A DNA stretch of 64,000 nucleotides from Streptomyces reniochalinae (GTDB taxonomy: Bacteria; Actinomycetota; Actinomycetes; Streptomycetales; Streptomycetaceae). This document shows, in pieces, positions 62,259-64,000 of the stretch. Where the stretch lies: positions 121,026-185,025 of the forward strand of contig NZ_QOIM01000020.1 in assembly GCF_003323735.1 (NCBI RefSeq), written 5' to 3'. Position 1 is the first letter of the stretch. Each line of letters opens with the position of its first letter. The position numbers and the translations under genes were made by a program. The notes beneath the pieces were generated by a model. It searched no databases and had not been told where the DNA came from. It saw only the letters and a list, made by a program, of their open reading frames with translations.

Positions 62259-63569
62259 ATGGCCCTCACCGGACGAACAGCACTCATCGCCGCCCTCGGA
62301 GCGCTCTTCGTAGGACTCGTACAGCCCAGTTGGACCGGTCTGCTCGCCGTCGAACTTCCCCTACTGCTTGCCATCGTCGCCGACCTCGCCTGGGCAGCAC
62401 CAGTGAATCGACTGGTGTTCACCCGAAGCGGTGACACCTCAGTTCGACTAGGCGAACGCATGTCCGTCTCTCTTGTTGTCAGTAACCCCAGCCGTCGCAC
62501 CCTGCACGCCCACCTCCGCGACGCTTGGCCGCCAAGTTGCCACGCGGGGGATTCATCGCCCGAGGCCGAGCGACATCACCTGCGCGTCCCCTCCCAAGAG
62601 CGCCGACGTCTCACAACGAGCCTGCGCCCCACCCGGCGAGGCGATCGAGAGGCCGAGCGCGTCACCGTGCGCTCGTACGGCCCGCTCGGCCTTGCCGCCC
62701 GCCAAGGACACCACAACGTCCCTTGGACGATTCGCGTGCTGCCGGCCTTCAACAGCCGCAAACACCTCCCGGCCAAGCTGGCCCGCCTCCGCGAGCTCGA
62801 CGGCCGGACAAGCGTTCTGACACGCGGCGAGGGAACCGAGTTCGACAGCCTCCGCGACTACGTCCCCGGAGACGACACCCGCTCCATCGACTGGCGCGCC
62901 ACCGCCCGCCAGTCGACCGTGGCGGTACGAACGTGGCGGCCCGAACGCGACCGCAGAGTACTGATGGTCCTCGACACGGGCCGGACCTCCGCGGGACGGC
63001 TCGGTGACCTGCCTCGGCTCGACATCTCCATGGATGCCGCGCTCCTCCTGGCCGCGTTGGCCTCCCGGGCCGGCGACAGGGTCGATCTCCTCGCACACGA
63101 TCGAGCGACCAGATCGCGGATCGCCGGACGTTCCGGGCCCCACGTTCTCCCCGCGCTCGTCGACGGAATGGCCCGGCTGGAACCGGCGCTCATCGAAACG
63201 GACCTTCGCGGTCTCGCATCAGCCGCCCTGCGGATGGCACCACAACGGTCGCTTCTGGTCCTCTTCACCGGCCTCGACCGGGCCCCGGTCGAGGAAGGAC
63301 TCCTACCGGTCCTACCGCTCCTGACTCAGAGGCACACCGTTGTCCTCGCGACGGTCGCAGATCCCCGAATCCAGGAAATGGCAAGCGCACGCGGCACCCT
63401 CGACGCCGTCTACGAGGCGGCGGCCGCAGCGCAAGCACAGGAAGAACGCCGTGAAACCGCAGCGCGACTACGCCGGTACGGGATTACTGTCGTGGACGCC
63501 CCACCTGCTCAGCTCGCTCCCGCGCTGGCCGACACGTACCTCGCGCTCAAAGCAGCGGGGCGGCTGTAG
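62259..63569 (+). CDS. DUF58 domain protein
   Basis: 436 aa. Two N-terminal membrane helices (about 5-48) precede a cytoplasmic VWA-like region. The hallmark DUF58 segment is FDSLRDYVPGDDTRSIDWRA followed by TARQSTVAVRTW, then VLMVLDTGRTSAG as the MIDAS-like strand. DUF58 proteins are partners of MoxR ATPases. It starts 19 bases after the MoxR stop and ends the cluster. The region downstream holds no further gene before the rRNA operon. Confidence 0.93.
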   Translation: MALTGRTALIAALGALFVGLVQPSWTGLLAVELPLLLAIVADLAWAAPVNRLVFTRSGDTSVRLGERMSVSLVVSNPSRRTLHAHLRDAWPPSCHAGDSSPEAERHHLRVPSQERRRLTTSLRPTRRGDREAERVTVRSYGPLGLAARQGHHNVPWTIRVLPAFNSRKHLPAKLARLRELDGRTSVLTRGEGTEFDSLRDYVPGDDTRSIDWRATARQSTVAVRTWRPERDRRVLMVLDTGRTSAGRLGDLPRLDISMDAALLLAALASRAGDRVDLLAHDRATRSRIAGRSGPHVLPALVDGMARLEPALIETDLRGLASAALRMAPQRSLLVLFTGLDRAPVEEGLLPVLPLLTQRHTVVLATVADPRIQEMASARGTLDAVYEAAAAAQAQEERRETAARLRRYGITVVDAPPAQLAPALADTYLALKAAGRL

Positions 63570-63845
63570 AAGGTCGAAGATGGGCAGGAGGAACTGTTGT
63601 CGAGTGAGCGGGACTTGGCGGGTGCACCGGCAGTTGGCAGCTTCTGTGTGGCAGGTGCTCTGGGAGAGCCGGCACGGGCACTGTCACGTCGCAGGAGACC
63701 ACCACGATGTCATTCGCAGGGAACCACCACAGTGCCGTGCTCCGGCCTGACGACCGGGTCCAGGCCCGCCCAGTTGTTCAGCACCCCGAGATACGGCAAA
63801 TACAGCACTCTGAAAGCCCGTTGAACAAGGCCCCGTAAACACGAA
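63570..63845. other. Spacer between the DUF58 gene and the rRNA operon
   Basis: No gene is called. An open frame from TTG 63597 has AGGAGG five bases upstream but gives a 75-residue sequence with no recognisable domain and poor third-position bias. GC falls towards 63790-63850, as expected near the end of an rRNA operon. Confidence 0.45.
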
Positions 63846-63877
63846 AAAGCCCCGTTGGCGTGTGCCAACGGGGCTTT
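63846..63877 (-). terminator. rRNA operon terminator
   Basis: A 14-bp perfect stem (AAAGCCCCGTTGGC with its complement) closes on a four-base loop. On the minus strand it is followed by TTTTTCGTG, a true U-tract. It lies 12 bases beyond the 3' end of the 5S rRNA gene. Confidence 0.92.
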
Positions 63878-63888
63878 CCTCACATGGA

Positions 63889-64000
63889 GTTCGGCGGCGT
63901 CCTACTCTCCCACACGCTCCCGCATGCAGTACCATCGGCGCTGAAAGGCTTAGCTTCCGGGTTCGGAATGTAACCGGGCGTTTCCCTCACGCTATGACCA
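63889..64000 (-). rRNA. rrf: 5S ribosomal RNA, 5' end outside the window
   Basis: On the minus strand the sequence runs TGGTCATAGCG ... AGTAGGACGCCGCCGAAC. It includes the loop CCCGGTTACATTCCGAACCC and the closing stem strand CCGCCGAAC that are standard in Streptomyces 5S rRNA. 112 nucleotides are visible, and about seven at the 5' end lie beyond the window. The gene is the last of an rRNA operon transcribed from the right. Confidence 0.96.

Noticed and set aside
63597..63824. 75-codon frame starting at TTG with AGGAGG upstream
   Set aside because: It has a good ribosome binding site but an unusual start, weak codon bias and no recognisable domain; it lies in the spacer before an rRNA operon.

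Overview
The window is very GC-rich, most coding strands show a strong G/C bias at third codon positions, and adjacent genes often overlap by ATGA or GTGA. Together with the gene content (mtnA-mtrA-mtrB-lpqB, long-form hpf, a SecA with a basic C-terminus, an NAD-specific large glutamate dehydrogenase, an Rv3235-family protein and a Streptomyces-type 5S rRNA) this points to a chromosomal segment of Streptomyces or a close relative.

Positions 1-2610 hold the end of a sugar ABC transporter operon: two permeases, one with a beta-domain inserted in an extracellular loop. Positions 2613-35508 form a large accessory region for a cell-surface glycopolymer. At its left end, genes resembling the mycobacterial decaprenyl-phosphoryl-arabinose (DPA) pathway lie together: GtrA, UbiA-type phosphoribosyltransferase, PAP2 phosphatase, DprE1 and DprE2. 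An AftB-like membrane glycosyltransferase follows at 23.9-25.8 kb. Between and beyond them are two tandem glycosyltransferase/CDP-glycerol glycerophosphotransferase fusions, a small toxin-antitoxin pair, and a minus-strand operon. That operon carries the four activities expected to make UDP-2,3-diacetamido-2,3-dideoxy-glucuronic acid (nucleotide-sugar dehydrogenase, Gfo/Idh oxidoreductase, DegT aminotransferase, hexapeptide acetyltransferase) plus three glycosyltransferases. A SAM methyltransferase, two membrane O-acyltransferases, one more GT4 enzyme and a membrane-anchored glycerophosphotransferase complete the set. My inference is a polyol-phosphate/amino-uronate wall polymer that also carries arabinofuranose.

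Positions 35.6-63.6 kb are conserved chromosome: NAD-glutamate dehydrogenase, a HAD hydrolase, DUF6912, Rv3235-like, secA, a GNAT acetyltransferase, a YcaQ-type DNA glycosylase, an orphan NarL-type response regulator, hpf, a ComF-like phosphoribosyltransferase, lpqB-mtrB-mtrA-mtnA (transcribed right to left), and a five-gene plus-strand cluster (membrane protein, DUF4129, DUF4350, MoxR ATPase, DUF58). The window ends inside an rRNA operon on the minus strand: its terminator and most of the 5S rRNA gene are visible.

Smaller elements include a probable 79-bp IS5-type MITE inserted exactly at the stop codon of the AftB-like gene, several strong hairpin terminators, a perfect inverted repeat in front of the toxin-antitoxin operon, and tandem repeats. 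No tRNA, CRISPR array or intact insertion sequence was seen.
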